Below, piece after piece: positions 33,440 through 44,735 of a DNA stretch of 64,000 nt. Positions within the stretch are counted from its first letter, which is position 1. Each line of letters begins with the position of its first letter. A model generated the notes under the pieces. That model searched no databases and was not told the origin of the DNA. It saw only the letters and a program-made list of their open reading frames with translations. Location: positions 538,501 through 602,500 of the forward strand of contig CM065879.1 in the NCBI GenBank assembly GCA_033439255.1. Reading direction: 5' to 3'. The position numbers and the translations under genes were made by a program. The DNA comes from Hericium rajendrae (Eukaryota > Basidiomycota > Agaricomycetes > Russulales > Hericiaceae).

Positions 33440-34180
33440 GTCGTCGAAAAAAAGAATCCGAAAGTAAACAACACCATATGGCTCCATCGACAGTTTCGTG
33501 AGTGCGAATGGAGACACACGGGCATGTGCAGGGCTCTGAGCTCTCGATTCGGGAATCAAAAAAATCTTGTATGATGCTTCTGAGGTTTTAAGTCCATGTC
33601 TGACAATGACAACGTAGATAGGCTGAGAAAAATCCGATACCACAAGGGCCATCATCAACCTCATGCGAACGGGTCTAAATAGCGCAATCGGAGGAAAGGA
33701 GAGACTCGCAGAACAGAAGCAAGATCCTCGATTCGACGGACGGAATGGAAAAAAAGTCCACCCGCAATTTCGTGGACGGGCTCGAGAAAACACGAATAAA
33801 CGAAAACACAAAGAACCATCCACGATTTCATGAGCACAAGGCCCACGCAAATGGAGACATACGGGATCTGCAGAACAGAGGCGAAGCTCGATGCGAACAG
33901 ATGGAGCAAAAAAAAATCTGCGCGACTTCGTGTGCGGGCTGCTGAAAATCCGATCACACGTTCGGAACCCACAAGGGTACGCCGTAATCTCCTGCGCACG
34001 GCACACGGTGAAAGCACACGGACACGCACGAGCTGCAAAACCGGAGCAGAACTCTGGATTCGGGCAGACAGAATGAAAAAATCTCGTATCATCTTCTCGC
34101 CATGACATCCACGGGTTCCTGAAAGCCCGAAAACCCACGACACCACAAGGGCCCATCCACAATTGGGTACTTACAGCGAG
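33440..34180. repeat. Degenerate repeat array, period roughly 130-200 bp
   Basis: Related phrases recur: a CATCCAC(or CATCGAC)-nAATTTCGTG block (33480, 33760, 33815, 34150), AATGGAGACA (33507, 33850), CTCGATTCGG or GGATTCGGGC (33541, 34055) and AAAAAATCT (33557, 33910, 34078). Antisense frames through it look long only because the repeat keeps the frame open. It is probably a decayed satellite or mobile element relic. Confidence 0.45.
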
Positions 34181-34689
34181 CAAAGGCCCCTGCACAGGAT
34201 GCACCGACGCACGAAGCCATAGCCAACTCCTCGCCGGCGCTCCCCGCCCCCGGACGCTGCAGCGCCAACATCAGCGCCAGGGTTAGGGTCCGGCATCGCC
34301 CGCGGCGCGACGGTGGCCGCTCCTTCCTCCTCTGCACCGTTCGATGCACACTGCGCTCATCCCAGTCGACTCGCAACACGTTCACTCCGGTACGATTTCC
34401 TCCTTTGTTCGTGTTGATGCGGCTCAAGCGAATGGGGTGCAGGTTCTGCTTTAGTGTGCAGCTGAGAGTTAGGCTAAGGTAGTGGTTCCGACGCAACTTT
34501 GAAGATCTACGAGGTATCCCCGAAGTACCGAGACGCTTCGGTTCTGCGGTGCACGTACGACAGACACCGACACCGACACAGACCACAGGCACACGCTCCG
34601 GCTTTCCTATCCCAGCCTACCCCACCCCCGTCGTCATCGAAATCACACGCACGCCAGACCGACACCACACACCCCCCTCACACGCAGCC

Positions 34690-37033
34690 ATGAGCAAAGT
34701 CGTATTCGGTGCGCCCCATCCCCTCTCCTCCTTCCTCCCCAACGCCGCTGACGCCTGCGCATTCGCAATTGTCCCACCATCGTCGTCACGTGACATGCGG
34801 TTTGCTGACATGTTTGCGTGGGCGGCGTGCAGTGGGCAATGTCCCGTATAATATGGGCGAGGAGCAGTTGATTGATGTGTTCAAGAGCGTGGGGCAGGTT
34901 GTTGGGTTTCGGTGAGTCTGCTTTTTGGTGTCCGTGTGAGGTGCAGGTGTTGGTTGGGAGATTTTTGGTCTGCGGCGGGCGGGCGTTCGAGATGCTGTAG
35001 CCGATGCAGTTTTCGCATCGCGATTATGCTTTTGGTCCAGTCTTTAGTGCATCGGCGCGGCGCTGCCGCATGCCGTTCAGATTTCGAGTCGTGGACGTGG
35101 AATGCGCGTCGGGTCTGTTCTGTTGGATATTCAGCCCGTGTCCCGGTACAATCTGCTGTCTGCACGCCTGTGTGCTTATGCCTTTGTGCTGGACGGCCCT
35201 CATAAGCTACAATGGTGCGGGCTCTACCCGCCACCAGCCGCACTCCTTTGTCCTCTCTTTCCAAGCCCAAAAGGCGCGCCGGGCACGCCACCGCCCGCCC
35301 ACCCCACCCGCACACAACACACTACCACCCATGCCTCCCCGCCCACGCACTAACACCCATCCCCACAGCCTCGTCTTCGACCGCGACACCGGCAAACCGC
35401 GCGGCTACGGCTTCTGCGAGTTCGCGGACCACGCGACCGCCGCCTCCGCCGTGCGCAACCTCAACGCCGTCGACGTCGGCGGGCGCCCGCTGCGCATCGA
35501 CCTCGCGGACAGCGACCCCTTTCTCGAGGGCAAGACGACCGTGCGCGGCGAGCTCGTCGACTCGGGCGAGACGCGCGCGCAGTGGCGCGAGCGGCAGGGC
35601 GGTGTAGCAGGGGTTGGAGGAGGTATGGGTGCGGGTGCGGGGAAGGAGGCGTGGTTGAAGAGGCTGCCGGGGGGCGTGCCGGTGCCTGTGGGCGCGACGG
35701 CGCTGGATGTGATTAGCCAGACGCTGGCGACGATGCCGCCGGCGGACCTTATTGAGGTGCTGGCGCAGATGAAGGTGCGTGCGGGTTTCTTTTGTGTTGG
35801 GGTTCTTTCCTGCGGTGCTCGCGTGTTTGATGGACGCGTCTTGTTCTGGGAAATGCGCAGACGCGCTGGCTCTGGCAGTGTCTGACAGCACGGACGGTGA
35901 CTCGCGTGCATGCCGTGTGCATACGTAGCCCATGCGGCTGTACTCTTTTCTCCTGTCTGGCATATGAGGCGCGCGGCAGTTGGTCGGAGGTGCGAGCCTC
36001 GCGGCGCGGACCAGCGCCAAGTGACTCACCCCGCCGCCTAGGGTGTAGTTGCCATGTCACTCAGGCGCGTTCCCAGTCCGCCGCTTCGGTCGGCTTGTGC
36101 CTGCCGCGACTGTCGTGTCCCGAGCGGATCGGCATGCCAGTGACTCACCCCGCCTCGCGCACGCGAGCACCCGCTTCTGTGCCCCTTGCGGGTCGGAGCG
36201 GTGACTCGACTCGTTCGCGACGTCTTCTCGCGCCGGAGACGCGGCTTCGCTGGCTCCGCGGCGCCTGCGCCGGACGCGTTCTTGCGTGCCGATGCGTTCT
36301 CGTACCCTAGACGCGTTTCTGCACCCCACACGCGTTTTTGTCACACTGACGCTGACGTCGACGCGCACATCCGCAGGCCTTCGTGATCACGCACCCAGAC
36401 GACGCGCGCGCGCTGCTCGTCGCGCATCCGCAGATCGCATACGCGCTCTTCCAGGCGCTGCTGCTCAACAAGATCGTCGACCCCGCCATCCTCGAGGTGC
36501 GCGCGCCCCTTCTCTCTCCGCGTTCCTACTCACCATCCATCCGCGCAGCGCATGCTCTCCGCCACGACCGCCTCCGTACCAGGCCAAGCGCCTGCGCGCC
36601 CGCCGCAAGTGCAGCCGCCCCCGCACGTGCCCACCCCGCCTTTCCACGCCCCACCGCCCGCCGCCGCCGCCCCCCCGCCGTTCTTCCAGCCGCCCCCGCA
36701 GGCCGCCTACCAGCCCCCGCAAGCCGCCTACCAGCCCCCACAAGCCCAACCCCAAGCCCCGCCCTTCCAGGCGCCGCCCCCCATCCAGCAGTACGGCGGG
36801 TACGGCGCGCCGCCGCCCGCGCCGCCGACGCCCGCGCGGATCGAGAACCTGAACATCGACCCGGCGCAGCGCGCGATGCTGATGCAGGTGCTGAGCCTCA
36901 CGCCGGACCAGATCGCGCGGCTGCAGCCGCACGAGCGGGAGACGATTTTGAATCTGGTGCGTGCTTTCTTTGTCTGTTGCGGTGCGGGTCTTGATGCCGG
37001 GTTTTGTAGCGGTCGCAGTTGGGTGGGGCGTAA
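34690..37033 (+). CDS. RNA15: Cleavage stimulation factor subunit 2 (CstF-64/Rna15 homologue)
   Basis: This protein binds the GU/U-rich element downstream of poly(A) sites in pre-mRNA 3' processing. Exons are about 34690-34708, 34833-34911, 35369-35774, 36377-36496, 36549-36956 and 37010-37033. Domain order matches the family: an N-terminal RRM (MSKVVFVGNVPYNMGEEQL with RNP1-type KPRGYGFCEFADHATA), a hinge helix region (TLATMPPADLIEVLAQMK, VITHPDDARALLVAHPQIAY, then FQALLLNKIVDPAILERML), a Pro/Gln-rich segment with repeats of PPQAAYQ, and the C-terminal three-helix domain (AQRAMLMQVLSLTPDQIARL) ending ETILNLRSQLGGA. All splice junctions keep frame. Introns 2 and 3 (about 457 and 602 bp) are long for this genome. 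It converges on the ThrRS gene. Confidence 0.9.
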
Positions 37034-37331
37034 CACGAGGAGACGGTGAGTAGTTGAAAAGACCGAGGAAGTGGAGTCCGCGTTTGTCTGGTGTCGCGCT
37101 CGGAATGCAAGTACGCGCGCGACGTGCCGCCGATGGGAACCTTTCGCTGTGCGCGATTCTGTGGTTTGGTCCTGTCGCATTCTCTGAACAGTGTAGTATA
37201 ATAGCTTGGCTCGACTCATCATCCGTGCATATACAGTTCAATTCATTCGGTTGCTTTGTTATGATGTACCGCACAATTTCTCCGTTATTTCTGTCTACAT
37301 AGATCGCCCGCACGCGTCCCACCCGCACTGT

Positions 37332-40300
37332 CTACGCGGGCAGCTTGTTCTCGAGGCTGCGCGACGCTTTGAGCGCGACGAGCTTCTCGACGATCGTGTC
37401 GAGCGGGACCATCTCCGTCTTGGCCTTCGATCCGACATCGTCCCGATTACGCACATTGACCGAGCGCCCGTCGAGCTCCTCCTGCCCGACCACTGCCGCG
37501 CACACATGTCAGTACGCCCTACAGATCCCCGAGAGAAGGCGGACGCACCGAGGATGAAGTTGTACTGCGCGATCTCGCCGTTGCGGATCTTCTTCGGCAG
37601 GGTGTTCTCGCCGTTGTCGACGTCGGCGAACAGCCCGCGCGCGGCGAGCTGCGCCGCGACGTCGGATGCGTACTCTTTCTGTAAGGATTTGCAGGCTGTC
37701 AGCACGGAGATATGTGGGACGCAGATGGACGCCACTGACGTAGGGCACCGCCACGGGGATGACAAGGACCTGACGCGGCGAGATCCAGAACGGCCTGCAC
37801 ACACAAAGCAAGCCGTCAGCATTCCTAACGCCTCGTCAGACCGCGGGAGCACGCACCACTTGCCGGCAAAGTGCTCGGTGATGATGGCGATGAAGCGCTC
37901 GAGAGAGCCCAGGATCGCGCGGTGGATGATGACGGGCCTGCTCGCGGGGCGGTCAGGGTTCGCGGCCTCGTCCGGCGCGCGGTACTTGAGGTCGAAGCGC
38001 TCGGGCAGCTGGAAGTCGAGCTGGATCGTCGCGCACTGGAAGGAGCGCCGCAGCGCGTCGCGGATCGTGATGTCGATCTTGGGCCCGTAGAACGCGCCGT
38101 CGCCGGGGTTCAGCTCCCACTTGCCCGGGTACTGCTTGTCGAGCGCCGTGCGCAGTTGCTGCAGGTGGGTCAGTGACGGCAGCACGGGGTTTCATGGGCA
38201 GGGACGTACGTCTTCTGCGGCGTCCCAGGTTTCGATGGTGCCGAGGTAGTTGTCCGGCCGCGTCGAGAGCTCGAGGCTAAAGTCGAAGCCGAAGAGGCCG
38301 TATGTGTGTTGCATAAAGTCGAAGAGCGCGCTGAGCTCGTCCTCAAGCTAACTCGCACTGGCCGTCAGCCCCCGCCGCACACCCCGAGCCCGATACGCAC
38401 CTGCGTGGGCATGCAGAACACGTGCGTGTCGTCCTGGACGAAGCGCCGCACGCGCGTGAGGCCCGTGAGCGCGCCGCTCGCCTCGTTGCGGTGGATGATC
38501 CCGAACTCGGCCATGCGGATCGGCAGCTCCTTGTAGCTGCGGTCGCGCGAGTCGAAGATGAGGCAGTGCCCCGGGCAGTTCATCGGCTTGAGGCCCCACT
38601 TCTCCTTCTCGATGTCGAGCGTGAACATGTCGTCCTTGTAGTTCTGCCAGTGCCCGGACGTCTCCCAGAGCTTCGAGCTGTACATGTTCGGCGAGATGAC
38701 TGGCCGAGCGAAGTTGGCTCGGGCAGAAGACGGCGCGTGGATGGACAGAACTTACCTTCTTGATATCCGCGCTTGTAATACTCGCCCTACCAGGGCGATG
38801 AGTTTTAAAAATTTGCTGAGGATTCACGTACAGACTTACCCGCATCATTTCCACGAGGGTATTGTAGATCCTTGTACCGTGCGGCAGGAAAAATGCGCTG
38901 CCGGGGCTGTGGTCATTGAAGAAGAACAGTTCTTGTTCCTGTCAGAGCCGTCAATGTATCTCCTTTCGTCCAGCGGAGCAAGAGCGTACCTTCCCAATCT
39001 TGCGATGATCCCGCTTTGCGGCTTCAGCGAGGAAGGCCTTGTACTCGGACAGGGCCTTTTTATCGGGAAACGAGATACCATAAATGCGCTGCAGCGAGTC
39101 GTTCTCAGCGTTGCCGAGGAAATACGAGGCCGAGTTCTAAACACACTGTCAGCATGACATACGAGGGGATTTAGGTGCAAGCATGCCTTGGTGATCATCC
39201 ACGACTTGATCTTTCCTGTATGGGGAATGTGCGGGCCCACGCATAGGTCCACCATGGGGCCGCAGCGATAGACAGTCGTGGACGTCCCATCGGGAATCTT
39301 GGACTCGATGAGATATTTCTTGTACTTATTGTACTTTGAAAAGACGTGTCAACATTTGAAAAATGGAGACATCTCCCTTACTTACCCCGAACATCTCTAG
39401 CAGAGTCTCCTTCGACACGACCAAACGCTCGAACTTCTGCTTTTCCTTGATGGCGCTCTCCATCACCTTTTCCAGCGACGCATAATCTGCAGTGGTCACG
39501 AGCCTACAAGTATTAGGCAGGCTGAAGCCGGTCGGTGCGAAGATGAGACGCACCTGTCGTCGGTCATGCCCATCTCGTAGAAGAAGCCTTCATCCGTCGG
39601 AGGCCCGAGACAGAGATGGCAGCCATAGTGGCGCTCGGTAGCCTCACCAAGAACGTGCGCAGATGAATGCCAGAATACCTTCTTGCCTTCGGGGTGCTCA
39701 AAGTCGAGCAGCTCCAATTTGACGGACTTTTCCAGCGGTCGTTCCAGATCCCACAGCACACCGTCGACCTGCAGCACAACCTATTCATATTTCTATAAGT
39801 GTGAACGAAACAGGGTAACGCACCTTGGCGATAACGAGCCGATCCGGAAGACTCTTCGAGATCTCCTTCGCGACGTCCAACGGACTCGTCTCCCAGCTCG
39901 TGCCTTTTCTCTCTGCACCATCAGGCAAGGTGATGGTGATCTCCTCACGAGGTTGCGCTGCAAACATAGCATATGAAGCATGATGCACAGTCCAAAGCTT
40001 CGAAACACACCTTTCACGAATTCATCGTACTCCGCCTTGAGCTTGTCGAAGATTTTGATTCTATGCTCAATGTAGTCTGGTCTAGGTTGCACCTTCGGTA
40101 CGCATAAGCGCCATTCTGCACGGCAAGCACATCGCACATACCTCCAGAGGGAACGGTGAGACCGTCTCTGGCTTCCCCTTCTTCTCCTTGGGTTTCTTCG
40201 GGGCAATTCCGTCCAGATCAGCGTGCACACTCGCATGTAGCGCCTCCAGGTGCGCCGGGTGCGAAGTAGACGCGACAGGGTGGGCCGCAGTGGACGACAT

Positions 40301-40402
40301 TGGACGGTACGAGTGGTATTTTGAGGGTAGTTGATGCCAGCGAACAGACTGATATATACAGCGGGGGTTTTGACGAAGAAATCGATGGGAGAGGCTGAGC
40401 AT
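37332..40402 (-). CDS. THS1: Threonyl-tRNA synthetase
   Basis: This class II enzyme charges tRNA-Thr. Blocks in order are: a TGS domain ([20 protein letters not shown]); the N2/SAD editing domain with HSSAH ([19 protein letters not shown]); the linker [17 protein letters not shown] with [20 protein letters not shown]; the catalytic core with [20 protein letters not shown] (motif 1 side), the zinc-site segment [10 protein letters not shown], and motif 2 [19 protein letters not shown] followed by [28 protein letters not shown]; motif 3 around [20 protein letters not shown]; and the anticodon-binding domain ending SLENKLPA. About a dozen short introns are used. The first ATG (40402) adds an Arg-rich leader ([20 protein letters not shown]) before a second start at 40300 (MSSTAAHP), suggesting both mitochondrial and cytosolic forms. 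Confidence 0.92.
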
Positions 40403-41385
40403 ATGGGACTTGACTCCGTTGTCCAGGTTTACATCGGCAGATGCCGCTTAGCTCCTCGACGCGCCGTCGAATCAATTTGATCGTTTCTCGCCTCGCCTGC
40501 TCGCTGGCCACTTGTCACTGCCAGCGAAGCAAGGTGTGCGCGAATGTAAGAATGTTAGTCAATTGGGTTGTACTATACACGATTGCACTGAATTTGGCCT
40601 TCAGCTCGACCCAAGCTCGACCTGCCACTGTACAGTAACGGCCTCTGATGCCGTCCACAACGTCGTTCATAGTGCTCCTGCAGGGCTCAGGAATGCTCAG
40701 CGCCGTACTTCAGATTTGGCAGTCCACAGGCACCAGGACGACATGACTATGTCTGGACCAGGGGGATCTGGTCACTGTAAGTCCGTTCAATTCGATCGCC
40801 AACCGTCTATTCAGCCATCCCTGTAGAACTACCCCACGCAACTGTCCGTTTACAAATGATTCCTGCGCGGAACTGCGCGACATGCTGGGAGCTATTTTGT
40901 CGCGGGCGACGTAGAGACATCCCTCGCAACTGTCTATCTACAGGTGATTCTTGCGCGGAAGTCCTCGACACGGTATCGGGCTAGGTATTTCTCAGCATCG
41001 CGACGTGTTTCTGCGTATACGCATCGTTCCAAGCCATCTGGCTTCTGCAACATGTTTAGCAGTGGCGGGCTTCTGTGCAGCATATGCGGATGACTTCTGA
41101 TGCTTCACAGGTAGTGCAGGCATCGTTTCGTTCCCAGCTGCCGCTTTCTGGCTTCTCCAGTATGTTGGACAGCGGTGGGCTTCTGTGCAATCTACATGTC
41201 TGACTTCCATATGCTTCAAAGCTAACGTAGACCTCGCATCGTTGGCCGTCCATTTGTTGCAGATTTCTCGATTGCATTCATCACTACCAACAACAAGGAT
41301 CTTGCTTCGTATCACGTTCACCGCACGTCAGTCCTTCATATAAATACGTGGCGATGGACGTGAAAGTAACTCCACCAGTCCAACC

Positions 41386-41700
41386 ATGAAGTCGATAATC
41401 GGTCTCATGGCAGCGTTTCTCCTCTTCTATGTCTACGTCTACGTAAATGCCCAGGCTGCAGGCAACAACGAAGTATTCAAGGTCAGCATTCCATCACACT
41501 CCACACACGAGTCTCTGTCTCAAAGACTCTCCATAGGCACCGGAAGCTGCCAAATGCGCGGATCGCAAGAAAGCCGCTCCCCTGCTGAGGGCCCTCAACC
41601 CGGCGTCGGCGACCACTTCTACACGACCAATGCCACTGAGATGGACATTTCCACCAGAACCCTTGGGGTTTGTTCTATCAGACGAGGCTGACCCGGTCCC
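41386..41700 (+). pseudogene. Shortened copy of DUF5648 gene 3
   Basis: Exon 1 is kept (MKSIIGLMAAFLLFYVYVYV), as are the intron position and the first repeat (CDS text for DHFYTTNATEMD is present). About 400 bp holding repeats 2 and 3 are missing relative to the gene at 27310-27919, so sequence passes from the end of repeat 1 straight into the former 3' flank. The promoter with TATAAATACGTGG is intact. A short secreted peptide could still be made, but I regard it as a pseudogene. Confidence 0.75.
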
Positions 41701-42743
41701 AGTGCAGGTTTCACTTGGTTATGCGGCCTTCAATCGGTTAGTATGTCGAACAATATGGAAGCACGAAGGACGTGCGGATACGCTGCTTTACTTTATATGG
41801 TCTCATTCAGCTTTTCCAGTCTTCGATATGCCATAGCACTTTTGGACTTGAACCGTTGTGGCAACTCCAGTCATTTTAGGTCCATTTGCGCCTGACTCTG
41901 GTCAAGCTTTGAGATGCTACTACGAAGAACTGTTCATCAATTCCGCAAGGTCAACAAGTTTGCCCTCGAATAGCCAATCCGAGTCTACCTCGAGCGCCCC
42001 GCGCGGAACTACAACGGCAGGAAGACCGGGAGAGTTTAAGATGTTTACCATTGTGTCCAGTAGTCTTGCATAACGAGATGCGAGCATGTGGAACTGTATG
42101 CCTTGACGTCTGTCCATCGTGACATAGATGCATGGGCTTTTCGTCTGTTTTTCATCTGGGGTTTTTCGTTGCCGTAGGTGGCTAGCCTTTTCAATCAGAC
42201 TTGAACGTCACTGACTTGGATAGCCTGTCGATTATGATTTTGTAGGACTTATTCTATCGAGCGTTTCGTCTGTTCTCTATGTTTTTGCTTTACCTCTCCT
42301 TTGTCATAAACATCGGGCAAACCCATACCTGGAATGAAGCGAACTATCCCGGCGCATACCTCATACTGATGGTTCACATCTCATGGTGGACCAGGCATAG
42401 GCATGAGCTGGACGTTGGCGATCCGAATGTCGTGAGTAAGTACGAGTCTTCTTTGTGTCATATTTTGACCGTTATGACAGCTTAGTTCCATATTGCTTGT
42501 CGCCTCAGTAGCTCTTTTCAACCTACGCCAATGCCCATTTGAATTGTACTGCCGCTGTCACGCCTTCAATGGCATGCTCATACCTCGTTTGTCCAGGCTA
42601 CGAGTGAGCCATTCTCCTTCTGGATGCAGAATGGCATTTGGCTGGCTCTCATGAGGTATCTGCGCAGGTCATGGCAAGGTACACACCCGGTGGAATCGGA
42701 CACTAATTACGAAGAACTGTCTCCCACACTGGGTTCGTCGAGG

Positions 42744-42749
42744 TATAAA
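42744..42749 (+). promoter_or_regulatory. TATA box of the disrupted DUF5648 gene
   Basis: TATAAA in the block GAGGTATAAAAGCTGCG, copied from the promoter at 26207. It is 53 bp above the ATG at 42802 and now drives transcription towards the LTR element. Confidence 0.6.
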
Positions 42750-42801
42750 AGCTGCGATATGGAGGCTCAACATCGGCAGTTCTCAAGACTCTAGCAGAAG
42801 C

Positions 42802-42854
42802 ATGAAGTTCCTCGTCACTCTTACCGCTGCGATCTTCTCCCTCAGCCAGAGTGC
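42802..42854 (+). pseudogene. DUF5648 copy 4, 5' piece, interrupted by the LTR element
   Basis: Encodes MKFLVTLTAAIFSLSQSA, the signal peptide of the copy-2 paralogue, up to the insertion point. The remainder of exon 1, the intron and exon 2 lie at 61008-61588, beyond the 18.15 kb element. Confidence 0.85.
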
Positions 42855-43874
42855 TGATGCACCCTTTAGCGCGCCTTGCAACGGCATTGCCCACTCCCCG
42901 CTTCCTTGCCCGTCCCGCTTCACTTCACCTCAGCCGCACCAAGTCCGCCCACCGCGACGTTGCTCCCCACACAGGACAAGCGCCCCCACGGGTTCGGGAC
43001 CGACCGGGTCGGACTAAAGCCGGTGTCCCGTGGTCCGATGCACCGAACGGGCTGGAGATCAACCGGCCGGACGAGTCAGCGGCACAGGAACAGAAGCGCG
43101 CCCAGAGAACCAGCTGGCTCAATCAACGCGCCCTCGAATGCCCACACGCCCCCGGATCACGAGCGGCGCCCGCGACAGTGCGCTACTGACGCCATCCCAG
43201 CCATTCCAGCTCGACGTGCCCGCCGTTCCCGACGCACGCCCGGGCGACGTTGTAAGGTGGCACCTTTGATTCGTTCGTACCACGCGCACGCCCTCTGCCC
43301 TGCACGGGCTGAGCCGCAACAACTCCACTCGCCAAGGGACCCGAAGCAGGCAGGATCAGGAAGGAATTGGAGATTGGGTCGGTCAGCGGGAGGTTGTCGT
43401 AGAAAGTCGCGCCAGGCCGCCAGAGGCGGCCTTGCCCATTTGTACTGTAGCTACTGACTTGGAGAATCAGAACGGAATCTGTCTTTTTCCCCTCAGAGCT
43501 CAGATCTCACAAAGCCTGCCATTTGACGTTCTCACCGCCAGTTTCTAAGCACGTCTCAGACGTAGCCTTTCTCACTTACTCGTTTTGTTCCTCGTATTCA
43601 TCGTACTCATCGCCGCGCCATTATCTACAAGCCGTATCACCTAAGACCCATGAGTCTTGTCGTACCGTCATCGTCCCTAGCAGAACCGCGTCGGAAGTCG
43701 CCCGCACGCAGCAAGCTTGCCCTCCGCGGTCTTGCTCCCCTGCCCGTAGTACGGTCACCCGTCAGCTACACTTCCCGGCGCTCCCCTCTTGAGACACTTG
43801 GTCCCCTTGCACCCCCCGGTACTCTGTTGGTTTTGGTTTTGGCTGCCGCCTCCATTCCCAGGGTCCACACATCA
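42855..43874 (+). repeat. 5' LTR, 1020 bp
   Basis: Begins TGATGCACCC and ends CCACACATCA. It aligns to the 3' LTR over its full length without gaps. All 26 differing bases fall at 25 CpG, TpG or CpA positions. Confidence 0.95.
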
Positions 43875-44735
43875 TTTTGGAGCCCACCGCGAGGGTTCCA
43901 TACTCAAAATAGAGCCGCGTCATACTAGGAGTAGCGCACGGTCGAATCCAGATTGTACCCTCAAACAAGAAGTCCGTGTTGCGACTCAGGACCCTCAGCA
44001 AGTTTCCCCCGACCTACAGTCACCTTTCCCACCGGTTCCAACTCCCACTAGTCCCCTTACTCCCATTGACGAAGAGTTCGAAATTCCCGAGCTCGAGCGC
44101 TCCTTCATCGTTCCTACTCCACCCGTATCGCCAACCCCGGCGCTGCGACCCCTTGCCGGCCCCTCTGCTACCGCGGGTCCTAGGACAACGCCGCACCAGG
44201 CGACTTTGCCTGCTACCCCCCGTCCCCCTTCTGCTACTCAACAACACAGCCCGCTAGCCCCTGCACGTTTCCCCTTCCCCAGGCCACCAAGTATCCAACC
44301 AGTCATGCCGCCCCCCTCCATGCCTATGCGCGGCGAGAGCGGTGCTCCTAAGTTCGACACCAACTCCCCCCGCTGTCACGGATCGCTCCATTTCTCTCCG
44401 CCTTCTTCTCTGCCATCAAGGCATCGCGTCGGTCATGTGCTCCAGCAGCCCCATCACATGTTCACTTCCTCACATGACCTGGGGCTATCCTTCACCCATG
44501 CCCTTGTTCCCCTTTGGGACATCCTATTGTTCTCCCTCCCATTGTTCTCCTTTTGGCCACCATTGTTCTCACTCTATTGTTCGACCCGTTATGGTGTCCA
44601 TTGTTCTTTTCCCATTGTCGTCCCAGTACTTATAGGCTCCCTGTCGCTCGCCTATTTCCCTAGATTGTCCATTTCGTCTGTACCGTACTGTACCTCCAAT
44701 ACAGGTCACTGCGCTGCTAGTCGCTCTCTGCTCTC

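Larger units (their letters stand above)
31946..34689. other. Gene-poor, repeat-rich region
   Basis: No gene is supported over 2.7 kb. Open frames at 32427-33375 and 33422-34592 lack motifs and lie within repeats. The direct repeats at 32545-32690 and 33440-34180 are listed separately. A further pair, TTTACCTCC followed by GCCCAGATCCGCGGC, occurs near 32788 and 32868. Confidence 0.45.
40506..42854 (+). repeat. Left part of the permuted copy of the 18.95-28.5 kb locus
   Basis: Three joined pieces all run inverted relative to their sources. 40506-40590 matches 25272-25188 (VPS15 3' flank). 40588-40764 matches 19123-18950 (promoter and first exon of the ATPase/MTase-like gene). 40765-42854 matches 28535 down to about 26106 (DUF5648 copies 3 and 2). 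The copied first exon still begins ATGACTATGTCTGGACCAGG. The rest of the copy continues beyond the LTR element at 61008. Confidence 0.75.

Noticed and set aside
36465-37328. 287-codon antisense frame over CSTF2
   Set aside because: It mirrors the Pro/Gln-rich segment of CSTF2. The sense exons splice in frame and match the family.
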